Source of the DNA: an uncultured Flavobacteriaceae bacterium
Lineage (GTDB): Bacteria > Bacteroidota > Bacteroidia > Flavobacteriales > Flavobacteriaceae
Reading direction: 5' to 3'
Length of the DNA: 64,000 nucleotides
Assembly: GCA_947502635.1 (NCBI GenBank)
Contig: CANNAN010000001.1
Coordinates: forward strand, 620,001 to 684,000
Positions 35,544 through 43,772 of the stretch are shown piece after piece. The position numbers and the translations under genes were made by a program. The notes under the pieces are model-generated. The model had not been told where the DNA came from and ran no database searches. It saw only the letters and a program-made list of their open reading frames with translations. Position 1 is the stretch's first letter. Each line of letters begins with the position of its first letter.

Positions 35544-36494
35544 CTAATTAAAGTTCAGCTCTTTTTTTATGGAATAACGTTTTTTACCTTGTTTGGTGCG
35601 TAAAATAATTTCGCCTAAAAAGCCAGCAACAAAAAATTGTGTACCAATAATCATGGTTGAAAGGGCAATATAGAATTGAGGTCGTTGTGTGATAAGCCTA
35701 CCCGTTGGGTTTAAAAATAACTTATCTATGCCTAAATAGAATGAAAACCCGAGGCCAATGGTAAACATAATGAACCCTAAAGCACCAAATAGATGCATGG
35801 GGCGTTTACCGAAACTTGATAAGAACCATATGGTAATTAAATCTAAAAAGCCATGAACAAAACGATTCATACCGAATTTTGTTTCACCATATTTCCTAGC
35901 TTGGTGTTGTACTATTTTTTCACCAATTTTTGTAAATCCAGCGTTTTTAGATAATACGGGTATGTAACGATGCATTTCACCATTAACATCGATATTTTTA
36001 ACAACATTGATGCGGTATGCTTTAAGTCCGCAATTAAAGTCGTTTAATTTAACACCAGAGGTTTTTCTAGCAGCCCAGTTAAATAGTTTTGATGGTAAAT
36101 TTTTAGCAATAACAGAATCGTAACGTTTCTTTTTCCATCCAGAAACTAAATCGAAACCATCATTAATAATCATGTTGTAAAGTTCTGGAATTTCATCAGG
36201 ATTGTCTTGTAGATCCGCATCCATAGTGATAACAACATCACCTTTTGCCTTTTCAAAACCAGCATGCAGTGCTTGGGATTTTCCAAAGTTTTTAAAGAAA
36301 CGAATGCCTTTTACATGTTCGTTTTGTGATGACAATTGTGAAATAATTTGCCAAGAATGATCTATACTTCCATCATCGATAAAAATAATTTCATAAGAAA
36401 AATGATTGGATTGCATAACTTTTGCAATCCAATCATGTAATTCGGTTAAAGAGTCTTGTTCGTTTAGTAGTGGTATAACTACAGATATATTCAT
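35544..36494 (-). CDS. Glycosyltransferase family 2, two C-terminal TM helices (DPM/ArnC-like)
   Basis: 316 residues. GT-A fold at 1-230: VVIPLLNEQDSL, FIDDGSIDHSW, KNFGKSQALHAGFEKAKGD, and the nucleotide/metal motif MDADLQDNPDEIP. Two TM helices lie in the last 90 residues (FGALGFIMFTIGLGFSFYLG and FYIALSTMIIGTQFFVAGFL), as in polyprenyl-phosphate glycosyltransferases such as ArnC and DPM-type enzymes. It probably transfers a sugar to undecaprenyl phosphate. A DUF4199 gene precedes it by 39 bp, a pairing common in flavobacteria. Confidence 0.9.
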   Translation of the reverse strand: MNISVVIPLLNEQDSLTELHDWIAKVMQSNHFSYEIIFIDDGSIDHSWQIISQLSSQNEHVKGIRFFKNFGKSQALHAGFEKAKGDVVITMDADLQDNPDEIPELYNMIINDGFDLVSGWKKKRYDSVIAKNLPSKLFNWAARKTSGVKLNDFNCGLKAYRINVVKNIDVNGEMHRYIPVLSKNAGFTKIGEKIVQHQARKYGETKFGMNRFVHGFLDLITIWFLSSFGKRPMHLFGALGFIMFTIGLGFSFYLGIDKLFLNPTGRLITQRPQFYIALSTMIIGTQFFVAGFLGEIILRTKQGKKRYSIKKELNFN

Positions 36495-36533
36495 TTAAAT
36501 ATTTTCAAAATTCAATATTCAAAAATAACGAAT

Positions 36534-37064
36534 TTATTCTGTGTCTGGATTACTTTTTTTCATTGCAGCTGCAACTATTAATCCGATGATACTAAAAAAT
36601 ACCAAATACCCAGCTAATCCTTTAATAATATTACCTAATGAATATTGATTTTGAGATTCAATTTGTTCAACAGATTTGGCAATAGCATCGCTAGGCGCAT
36701 TAAAACCTTCAAGCATTTCAACTGTTTTTTCAATAGTTTTCTCTTTTAATACTTCTGCGGCATCAGTATCAATAAAATTAAATAGTAAATAAGAAACAAA
36801 AGTGCTTATTACTAATCCAATTAAAACGGTAAAAAAATATGCAGTAAAAGCTTCCTTAAAAGATGCATACCCATTTTGGAGTTGTTTCGTTTTTGCAACT
36901 GAAATAATTCCAAAGACTATTATAGTTATTAATATAAAAATTCCATACCACATATTTGTTAGTAAATCCAGGCTTACTGCATATGCGATAACTGTTAAAA
37001 GAGCCAGTATTGCACCTAAATATAATCCGTAATTTGATGCAATAGACTTTAAAGATTTCTCCAT
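36534..37064 (-). CDS. DUF4199 membrane protein
   Basis: 176 residues, four predicted TM helices (GLYLGAILALLTVIAYAVSL, MWYGIFILITIIVFGIISVA, YFFTVLIGLVISTFVSYLLF, YLVFFSIIGLIVAAAMKK), with YASFKEAFTAYF between the second and third. These are the marks of DUF4199. The function is unknown. It is 39 bp ahead of the glycosyltransferase in the same orientation. Confidence 0.85.
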   Translation of the reverse strand: MEKSLKSIASNYGLYLGAILALLTVIAYAVSLDLLTNMWYGIFILITIIVFGIISVAKTKQLQNGYASFKEAFTAYFFTVLIGLVISTFVSYLLFNFIDTDAAEVLKEKTIEKTVEMLEGFNAPSDAIAKSVEQIESQNQYSLGNIIKGLAGYLVFFSIIGLIVAAAMKKSNPDTE

Positions 37065-37155
37065 AATATTTTATTTAAAATGTTAGTTGACCAGTTAGTA
37101 TACTAATATAATAAAATGTTACACAAAATGTTTAAATAAAAAACAATAAAAAGTA

Positions 37156-37185
37156 TTGTAGATTTATAAAAAATACTTAAATTTG
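37156..37185 (+). promoter_or_regulatory. Promoter of rpmE2
   Basis: TTG at 37156-37158, 19-base spacer, TAAATTTG at 37178-37185: the full flavobacterial -33/-7 consensus. It lies 36 bp upstream of the L31 ATG. Confidence 0.75.
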
Positions 37186-37221
37186 CAGCTCGAAAATTGT
37201 AAAGAATAAAAGCATTTAGCG

Positions 37222-37473
37222 ATGAGAAAAGGTATACATCCAGAAAATTATAGATTAGTAGCATTTAAAGATATGTCTAACGATGACGTATTTTTAACAA
37301 AGTCTACTGCAGATACTAATGAAACTTTAGAAGTTGATGGTGTTGAGTATCCACTTATTAAAATGGAGATATCAAGAACCTCTCACCCTTATTATACAGG
37401 TAAATCTAAATTAGTAGATACAGCAGGTCGTATTGATAAATTCAAGACAAAATACGCTAAATTTAAGAAATAA
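37222..37473 (+). CDS. rpmE2: 50S ribosomal protein L31 type B
   Basis: 83 residues, beginning [18 protein letters not shown]. This is the type B form (L31p) that lacks the zinc-binding Cys pairs, as expected in Bacteroidetes. Ser-His-Pro-Tyr-Tyr-Thr-Gly-Lys (residues 55-62) is the family hallmark. A perfect -33/-7 promoter is upstream and a terminator is at 37510, so it is a single-gene unit. Confidence 0.97.
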   Translation: MRKGIHPENYRLVAFKDMSNDDVFLTKSTADTNETLEVDGVEYPLIKMEISRTSHPYYTGKSKLVDTAGRIDKFKTKYAKFKK

Positions 37474-37509
37474 ATTAAGCGCAATTATATTCATAATATA
37501 ATATTTATA

Positions 37510-37540
37510 AAGCCTTTCAATTTTGGAAGGCTTTTTTATT
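37510..37540 (+). terminator. Terminator of rpmE2
   Basis: AAGCCTTTC pairs with GGAAGGCTT (one G-U) around a 6-nt loop, followed by a T run. Confidence 0.8.
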
Positions 37541-37630
37541 TTATCTAATTTTACTTTTGAATACTTGAATAATATATTCGATATTACGACGTAAAAACTT
37601 GTAACCTCTAACTCATAACTTTAATTTTTT

Positions 37631-38806
37631 ATGAATTATATTCTTTTTGATGGATCTTCTCGTAATAACTTGTTACCATTTACATTCACCAGACCAGTAG
37701 CTGACATTAGAATTGGTATTTTAACGATTCGTGAAAAGTGGGAGACTTTTTTGAGAACCACCACGACTACAGTTACTGAAGACTATTTATCTGATAAATA
37801 TCCTATGGTAGAACTGGAAGAAAATGTGATGATTAATGCATCGTATCTTCCAAATTTGGAATTGATTGAAAGAATAAAAAGCTTAAAAGAAAATCAAGCA
37901 ATTTTTAATAATGAAGATGTTATTGCTTTTTTTGCTAAAGAAGGACAAGACGATATTGATTTTGATCATTTCGAAAAATTTGAATTTGAAGGTCATGTTA
38001 TAAAGATTGAAAATACATGGGATATTTTTTCTAAAAATGGAGAAGCTATACAAGAGGATTTTAACTTAATAACTAAAGATAGAATATCGCAACCCATACC
38101 GTCTAGTAATAACGTAATAGCTCCAGAAAATATTTTTATAGAAGAAGGTGCAAAATTAGAATTCGTAACACTTAATGCCAGTGGAGGCCCTATTTATATT
38201 GGTAAGAATGCAGAAATAATGGAAGGAAGCATTATACGAGGCGCTTTTGCCTTATGTGAGAATGCTGTGGTAAAACTGGCTGCAAAAATTTATGGACCAA
38301 CAACAATTGGTCCTAGTAGTAAAGTGGGTGGAGAGATTAACAATGCTGTTTTGTTTGCCAATTCGAATAAAGGACATGATGGCTTTTTAGGGAATTCTGT
38401 TTTGGGAGAATGGTGTAACCTGGGAGCAGATACTAATACTTCTAATTTAAAAAATAATTACGCAGAAGTACGTTTGTGGGATTATGAAGCTGAGAGTTTT
38501 GCAAAAACGGGATTGCAATTTTGCGGTCTAATGATGGGCGATCACAGTAAATGTGGTATCAATACCATGTTTAATACTGGAACAGTTGTAGGTGTGAGCG
38601 CCAATATTTTTGGTAGTGGTTTTCCAAGAAATTTTGTACCAAGTTTTAGTTGGGGTGGTAGTAGTGGTTTTACAACATATTTAACTAAGAAGGCCTTTGA
38701 AGTTGCTGGTGTTGTTATGTCTAGACGTAATCAGGAATTCACAGAACAAGATCAGGCTATTTTAGAATATGTTTTTGAAGAAACGAAGAAAAACAGAAGA
38801 GACTAA
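37631..38806 (+). CDS. GlmU-like putative sugar nucleotidyltransferase
   Basis: 391 residues. The N-terminal part (about 1-110) resembles a GlmU-type nucleotidyltransferase, but the signature loop is replaced by LFDGSSRNNLLPFTFTRP, as in the flavobacterial GlmU-like family. The C-terminal half is a left-handed beta-helix (from about 170, ENIFIEEGAKLEFVTLNASGGPIYIG, then GAFALCENAVVKL and YGPTTIGPSSKVGGE). Its 3' end (38641-38806) is duplicated, in broken form, at 39721-39876. The acetyltransferase role is unproven. Confidence 0.85.
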   Translation: MNYILFDGSSRNNLLPFTFTRPVADIRIGILTIREKWETFLRTTTTTVTEDYLSDKYPMVELEENVMINASYLPNLELIERIKSLKENQAIFNNEDVIAFFAKEGQDDIDFDHFEKFEFEGHVIKIENTWDIFSKNGEAIQEDFNLITKDRISQPIPSSNNVIAPENIFIEEGAKLEFVTLNASGGPIYIGKNAEIMEGSIIRGAFALCENAVVKLAAKIYGPTTIGPSSKVGGEINNAVLFANSNKGHDGFLGNSVLGEWCNLGADTNTSNLKNNYAEVRLWDYEAESFAKTGLQFCGLMMGDHSKCGINTMFNTGTVVGVSANIFGSGFPRNFVPSFSWGGSSGFTTYLTKKAFEVAGVVMSRRNQEFTEQDQAILEYVFEETKKNRRD

Positions 38807-38832
38807 TTTTTTTAGTAATATACTTATATACA

Positions 38833-38968
38833 GCACTTTTTAAAAGCTGAAAAATTACCAAAATCAATAAATAGTAAATGAGGTAGTTTTGGTCTGATTA
38901 TTGATATTGAGGGATAATGTAGGTTATTTTTTATAAAAACTTCAAAAAGAAGAAGATGGCATTTAAAA
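38833..38968 (+). pseudogene. 3' remnant of the PD40 propeller gene
   Basis: Hand translation gives A-E-K-L-P-K-S-I-N-S-K-stop, then GSFGLIIDIEG-stop. This parallels AIKLPKPLNSKQDDFCLIIDTE near the C-terminus of the intact protein at 39953-40867. Stops and frameshifts show decay. The remnant lies between the GlmU-like and YhhN genes, where the PD40 gene stands in the second copy. Confidence 0.75.
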
Positions 38969-39009
38969 TAAAAACCTAAATCAGATTTTTTAAAACTCTC
39001 TAAACCAAT

Positions 39010-39744
39010 ATGATGGTGGCTTTATTTAAAAACACTTATTTATTCTCAATTCTTTTTTTCTTAACATTATTCACAGATATTTTAATAAAATTAAGCTCAG
39101 ATATACTAATTTATAGATTTATCTCTAAGAGTTTAGTTATAATTCTGCTATTGGTATATTATCTGGTTAATAATAAAGAGCGTTTTAAATTAAAACGAAT
39201 TTTTATTATTTGTGCTTTGTTATTTTTTTTGACAGGTGATGCCTTTTTGATTTTACACACTCATGCTGCTTGTTTTGTTACAGGTACTTTTTGTTTCATT
39301 TTAGGAAAAATGTTTTATGCCTTATGTTTTTCAAATAAAAGAGATTTTAGCTTATTTAAATTATTACCTTTTTTAACTTTTTGCTTCATATATTTGGTTG
39401 GTTTACTAATTTTAATCTATAAAAATTTAGACAGTTATTTTTTTCTTATTTTACTATATTTATTTGCCGCAATGACCACCATAGCATTTGCTTATTTAAG
39501 GAAAGGTGAAGTTAATTTAACTAGCTATAACTGGGTTTTAATTGGTGTGTTTTTTTCCATTTTATCAGATAATATTACGGGATTGAGACTTTTTTATGAT
39601 AATGATTTTGCTTACCATTCGATTACAATTATGTTGTTTTATGGTTTATCTCAGTATTTCATTGTACTTGGTGTGGTTAAAGAAAATAATTTGACCTTTG
39701 TTAAAAATAAATTATACACCAAGTTTCAGCTAGGAGGGAAATAG
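39010..39744 (+). CDS. YhhN-family membrane protein, paralogue 1
   Basis: 244 residues with about eight TM helices. The YhhN (lysoplasmalogenase/TMEM86) family features are the early LTLFTDILIKL, the FFLTGDAFLI loop with its Asp and the AFAYLRKGE region. The paralogue at 41437 shares KN...FSILFF and the same layout. The last 12 residues or so (KNKLYTKFQLGGK) are not family-like: bases from about 39705 match the 3' end of the GlmU-like gene, so they come from the duplication junction. Function in this genus is unproven. Confidence 0.8.
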   Translation: MMVALFKNTYLFSILFFLTLFTDILIKLSSDILIYRFISKSLVIILLLVYYLVNNKERFKLKRIFIICALLFFLTGDAFLILHTHAACFVTGTFCFILGKMFYALCFSNKRDFSLFKLLPFLTFCFIYLVGLLILIYKNLDSYFFLILLYLFAAMTTIAFAYLRKGEVNLTSYNWVLIGVFFSILSDNITGLRLFYDNDFAYHSITIMLFYGLSQYFIVLGVVKENNLTFVKNKLYTKFQLGGK

Positions 39745-39876
39745 AGGTTTTACAATATATTTGACTAAGAAGGTCTTTTAAGTAGTTGGTACTGTTATGT
39801 CTAGTTATAATCAGGAATTTACAGAACAAGATCAAGCTATTTTAGACCATGTTTTTGAAGAAAATAAGAAGAGAGT
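39721..39876 (+). pseudogene. 3' remnant of the GlmU-like gene
   Basis: Aligns without gaps to 38641-38796 at a constant offset of 1080 bases; 51 of 60 bases agree between 38701-38760 and 39781-39840. The frame has a stop (KKVF-stop) where the intact gene reads KKAFEVAG, and then continues GTVMSSYNQEFTEQDQ. It overlaps the 3' end of the first YhhN gene. Confidence 0.85.
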
Positions 39877-39952
39877 TTTTAGTACTGGCAATAAGTGGCA
39901 GTAATCGATTTGAATTCAAAATCATTATATTTGTTTATAGCGCACTACTTTT

Positions 39953-40867
39953 ATGCTTAAATCATTTCATTATATAATCTTTTTAATCGGACTGATAAGT
40001 CTTTCTCAAACTAAAGATTATAGCATAATAAACATAGAAATCAACACAGAATATCCGCATTTTGGCTTGATGTATATTGGTGATTCAAGAGTTGTTTTTA
40101 CATCATATTTGTTAGACAAAAAGGAAAGGGTAAAACGATTTGAAGGCAATCCTATCCTTACGATATTTGAAGGGGGTTTGTCAGAAGAGGGACGTATCAT
40201 CAATATAAATCCTGTACAAATAGACCCAAAACAGTATGTATCTCATATTACAAGTGCTACAATGTCTCCAGATGGTAAACATATTTATTTAGCTACTAAT
40301 TATACTAGAAAAAATAGGCCAAAAGGCAATTTCAACGACGCTAATTTTCATATTGCGGTAGGGGAGTTTGTAGAAGGTCTGGGTTGGACAAATTTTAAAG
40401 TATTGCCATTCTGTAAACCCAAATATTCTTACGCACATCCTGCTTTAAGTAAAGATGGGAAAACTTTATATTTTACAGCTAATATTAGAGGCGGAAAGGA
40501 GACGACCAGAGGGGGCTCTGATATTTTTAAGGTAGATGTCTCTGATGATGGTATTTATGGTGAACCGAAAAATTTAGGAAGTAAAGTTAACTCTTATAGT
40601 CGAGAGATGTTTCCCTTCATGAGTGCTGATAATACTTTGTATTTTGCTTCAAATAGACCTAATGGTTTTGGTGGATTCGATATTTATAAAAGTATTATGA
40701 ATGAAGATGGTACTTTTGAAAAAGCTATAAAGTTACCAAAACCATTGAATAGTAAACAAGATGATTTTTGTTTGATTATCGATACTGAAAATAAAACAGG
40801 CTACTTTTCATCAAAACGCCCTGAAGGCGAAGGGGATGATGATATTTATTATTTTAAACAAAACTAA
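39953..40867 (+). CDS. PD40/TolB-like beta-propeller protein, exported
   Basis: 304 residues with a signal peptide (MLKSFHYIIFLIGLISLSQ). PD40-type blades are seen as SATMSPDGKHIYLATN, PALSKDGKTLYFTAN, FMSADNTLYFASNRPNGFGGFDIYKS and GYFSSKRPEGEGDDDIYYF. These are the WD40-like repeats found in the middle of Bacteroidetes OmpA-type peptidoglycan-associated proteins, but no OmpA domain follows here. Probably periplasmic, substrate unknown. A decayed copy of its 3' end is at 38833-38968. Confidence 0.85.
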   Translation: MLKSFHYIIFLIGLISLSQTKDYSIINIEINTEYPHFGLMYIGDSRVVFTSYLLDKKERVKRFEGNPILTIFEGGLSEEGRIININPVQIDPKQYVSHITSATMSPDGKHIYLATNYTRKNRPKGNFNDANFHIAVGEFVEGLGWTNFKVLPFCKPKYSYAHPALSKDGKTLYFTANIRGGKETTRGGSDIFKVDVSDDGIYGEPKNLGSKVNSYSREMFPFMSADNTLYFASNRPNGFGGFDIYKSIMNEDGTFEKAIKLPKPLNSKQDDFCLIIDTENKTGYFSSKRPEGEGDDDIYYFKQN

Positions 40868-40876
40868 AAATATTTT

Positions 40877-41206
40877 ATGTTAGGAATTTTACTCATTTAT
40901 TTTATCGGAAAAAGATTTTATGATTTATCGGAAGAATACAAACAAAATAAGTGGTTGTATGCGATATTAAGTATTGTTGTTTATTATGTAGGAATTTTTT
41001 CGACAGGAATAATTTTGGGGATTATTATCTCATTAGGAATAATGGATATAGATCTTGAAAATAGTCTAATGATATCACTAATATCCTTACCATTCGGACT
41101 TGGAGCGGTGTATTTGTTTTACATTCTGTTAGAGAAAAAATGGAAAAAAACAGTAGTTGTTGTAAAAGATGAAATTCAAGATATTGGTAAAAATATCGAC
41201 GAATAA
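40877..41206 (+). CDS. Small membrane protein, 109 residues
   Basis: Begins MLGILLIYFIGKRFYDL and has three predicted TM segments (ILLIYFIG, WLYAILSIVVYYVGIFSTGIILGII, ISLISLPFGLGAVYLFYILL) with a basic tail. It starts 9 bp after the PD40 gene, likely the same transcript. It has no counterpart in the first duplication copy. No family recognised. Confidence 0.65.
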   Translation: MLGILLIYFIGKRFYDLSEEYKQNKWLYAILSIVVYYVGIFSTGIILGIIISLGIMDIDLENSLMISLISLPFGLGAVYLFYILLEKKWKKTVVVVKDEIQDIGKNIDE

Positions 41207-41436
41207 TTAGTTTTTTATAAAATAAAAAGGAATAATGATTTGAAGTAAAATATATTTGTTTTGTTGAAAATATTTAGATACTTCCTGAATAAAATAACTT
41301 CTTTTTTTGTATTATTTTAATTAAGGAATTTAATTTTGCTCTACTTGATTAAAACGTAATTATTTTCTTATATTGCTGTTGCTTGTAACTTTTTAAGTTA
41401 TGTGAATTTTTATCCCTGCCCCAAAAACGATAAACA

Positions 41437-42138
41437 GTGTTGCATATTTTTAAAAACGAAAAAAAATTCAGTATTCTTTTTTTTGTTATTTTAGCTATAG
41501 ATATTTTAGTTAAGTTAAATCTTCCTTCCTTTCCATATCGTTACATTTCTAAACCACCCATAACAATATTTTTATTGTTATATTATTATTTTAATACTAC
41601 AGAAAAGAGAAAGAAAAAAAAGTTATGGGTGACCTTGGGCTTGTCTAGTTTTCTCTTAGGAGATATACTTATAATAGAACATACTAATATTATTTTTTTT
41701 TGTGTTAGTTTATTTCTTTTCGGTTTAGCAAAAATTTTTATAGGTTTACGACTTTCTCATAGATCGGATTTTGATATTATTAGACTCATTCCTTTTTCTA
41801 TAGTACTATTTGCCTATACCGTTTTCATCGTAAGTTTACTTTATAATAGTATAAAGAATTTTTTTGTGCCAGCATTACTTAGTTTTTTTATATCACTATT
41901 ACTAATGCAATTTGCCTTTTTGAGAAGAGGTGTCGTAGATAGAGTTAGTTATTTATATGTGTTTTTTGGTGTGATTTTTTATATACTTTGTGAGAGTATG
42001 ATGGCAATAAAAACATTTAGATTAGATTTACCAATGCAGGATATTTTGATTATGCTGTTGTATGGTATATCTGTATATCTACTAATTTTAGGAATTGTAA
42101 AAGAACATAAAATAAGGAATGATGCTAATACTTCTTAA
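41437..42138 (+). CDS. YhhN-family membrane protein, paralogue 2
   Basis: 233 residues from GTG 41437 (TTG 41440 possible), about eight TM helices: FKNEKKFSILFFVILAIDILVKL, FLLLYYYF, LGLSSFLLGDILIIEHT, and others to YGISVYLLILGIVKEH. It corresponds to the paralogue at 39010 but ends naturally with IVKEHKIRNDANTS. The stop overlaps the 3' end of the opposing OppA-like gene by 14 bp. Enzyme activity is unproven. Confidence 0.8.
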   Translation: MLHIFKNEKKFSILFFVILAIDILVKLNLPSFPYRYISKPPITIFLLLYYYFNTTEKRKKKKLWVTLGLSSFLLGDILIIEHTNIIFFCVSLFLFGLAKIFIGLRLSHRSDFDIIRLIPFSIVLFAYTVFIVSLLYNSIKNFFVPALLSFFISLLLMQFAFLRRGVVDRVSYLYVFFGVIFYILCESMMAIKTFRLDLPMQDILIMLLYGISVYLLILGIVKEHKIRNDANTS

Positions 42139-43753
42139 CCTGTCTTAAATCCAATAAATTAATAGGGTTAATACCAAGCCCAGAAACATTTTTTCTGGTA
42201 AAGCGAACGACTTCGTCATAGAACAACGGTACCATAATAGCATTTTGCATGGCTATAGAATCCATGGCCGTATATAAATGTTTTCTTTCTTCAATATTGG
42301 TAATAGCAAAGGCTCTGTTATACAAACTATCAAATAATGTATTTTTAAAGTGAAAATAGTTTGAACCGTTAGGCGCGAAATTTTTACTATAAAATATTGA
42401 TAAATAGTTTTCGGCATCCAGATAATCTGCAACCCAAGAGCTTCTAAACATATCTACTTTTCCATTAGATCGCGCAGACCTTAAAGTAGCTTCAGGCATA
42501 ACATCAACATTAATGATTAACCCTGTTTTTTCAAGTTCTCGTTGTATAAATTCACAAAAATCTAAATAATTACTTGTTGTAACTAGAGTGATTTCTGGAT
42601 TTGTAATGCCACTTTCTTTTTTGAATTGTTCTATTAATTGTTTTGCTTTTTCTGGTTGATAAGAAAACCCGATAGATTTATTATAACCAGGTAATCCTAT
42701 TGGAATAAAGCCACCATTGGCAGGATTGCCAATACCATTACGTAAATAAATCATCATTTTTTTTCTGTCAAACCCATAGTTCACAGCTTTTCTTATTAGT
42801 ACGGATTGAATTTCTGGTGTTTTAGAATCTAAATAGAACCCTAAGTATTCTGTGTTCAAATAGGGACCACGAATCATATTAACAGTCTCGGCATAGGAGT
42901 CACGTAAGTGTCCGTTTGCAGTTAATAATTCGTCTTTATATGATGCATCTAAACCTTTTATATAGTCTATATTACCTTGTGCAAATTGTAAAAACTCACT
43001 TTGCTTATCGGGAAGGAAAGTAAGTGCTACGGCTTCTAAGTAGGGTAATGATTTACCAGTTTCATCTTTTTCAAAATAATGCTGATTTCTTCTAAAAACC
43101 AGTTTGATATTTTCTTCCCAACGTTTAAATTTAAAAGGCCCTGTACCAATGGGATGCGATCTAAATTCAATACCATAATGTTCCACAATTTCTTTTGGAA
43201 CAACCGAACAGTATTTCATAGTTAATAAACCTATAAAAGCTGGGAATGGTTGCTTTAAACTAATCTGAAAAACGGTATCATTAATGGCTTCAAAATCATC
43301 TACTTTATTTAAAACCCAACTTCCAGGCGCTGCAATTTTTTCATCTCTTAATCGGTTGAAACTATATTTAAAATCTTCTGCAACAACCACTCTTGTAGAA
43401 TCTTTTCCAAATAATTCATGCTTGTGAAAATTGACGTCGTTCCTCAATATAAACTCGTAAGTTAGTCCATCATCCGAAGTACTCCAGTTTTTGGCTATAC
43501 ATGGAAGGATATTTAAATTGTTATCTAATTGAACTAAGCCATTAAATAATTGATTACAAACCGAATTATCCTGTAAAGTTCTAGAAAATGCAGGATCTAA
43601 AGTGTTTATATTTGCATGTTCATTGTATCTGAAAACTAAATGGTCTTTGTTTACTAATCTCTTATCTGCACAGGAGCATAACAGTAAAGTAAAACATGTT
43701 AAAAAAAAAGAAATTGTCAAATATTGGGTACTCATTAGTTTCATTAGGCGCAA
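42125..43753 (-). CDS. Family 5 (OppA/DppA-like) solute-binding lipoprotein
   Basis: 542 residues. Start at 43753 or Met 4/7; lipoprotein signal ending LLLCSCADK. SBP-bac-5 signs: NTLDPAFSRTLQDNSVCNQLFNGL, the VAEDFKYSFNRL region, the loop HPIGTGPFKFKRW, and VADYLDAENYLSIFY near the C-terminus. It would bind an oligopeptide or similar solute. It is third in the minus-strand order ATPase / 8-TM protein / binding protein, without the OppB/OppC pair or a second ATPase that usually go with it. It overlaps the YhhN gene by 14 bp. Confidence 0.88.
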   Translation of the reverse strand: MRLMKLMSTQYLTISFFLTCFTLLLCSCADKRLVNKDHLVFRYNEHANINTLDPAFSRTLQDNSVCNQLFNGLVQLDNNLNILPCIAKNWSTSDDGLTYEFILRNDVNFHKHELFGKDSTRVVVAEDFKYSFNRLRDEKIAAPGSWVLNKVDDFEAINDTVFQISLKQPFPAFIGLLTMKYCSVVPKEIVEHYGIEFRSHPIGTGPFKFKRWEENIKLVFRRNQHYFEKDETGKSLPYLEAVALTFLPDKQSEFLQFAQGNIDYIKGLDASYKDELLTANGHLRDSYAETVNMIRGPYLNTEYLGFYLDSKTPEIQSVLIRKAVNYGFDRKKMMIYLRNGIGNPANGGFIPIGLPGYNKSIGFSYQPEKAKQLIEQFKKESGITNPEITLVTTSNYLDFCEFIQRELEKTGLIINVDVMPEATLRSARSNGKVDMFRSSWVADYLDAENYLSIFYSKNFAPNGSNYFHFKNTLFDSLYNRAFAITNIEERKHLYTAMDSIAMQNAIMVPLFYDEVVRFTRKNVSGLGINPINLLDLRQVKKY

Positions 43754-43772
43754 ATTATTTAAATAGTTGTTT

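Noticed and set aside
41207-41436. Possible gene or remnant between the small membrane protein and YhhN2
   Set aside because: AT-rich with no frame, no match to the duplicated sequences and no clear promoter.
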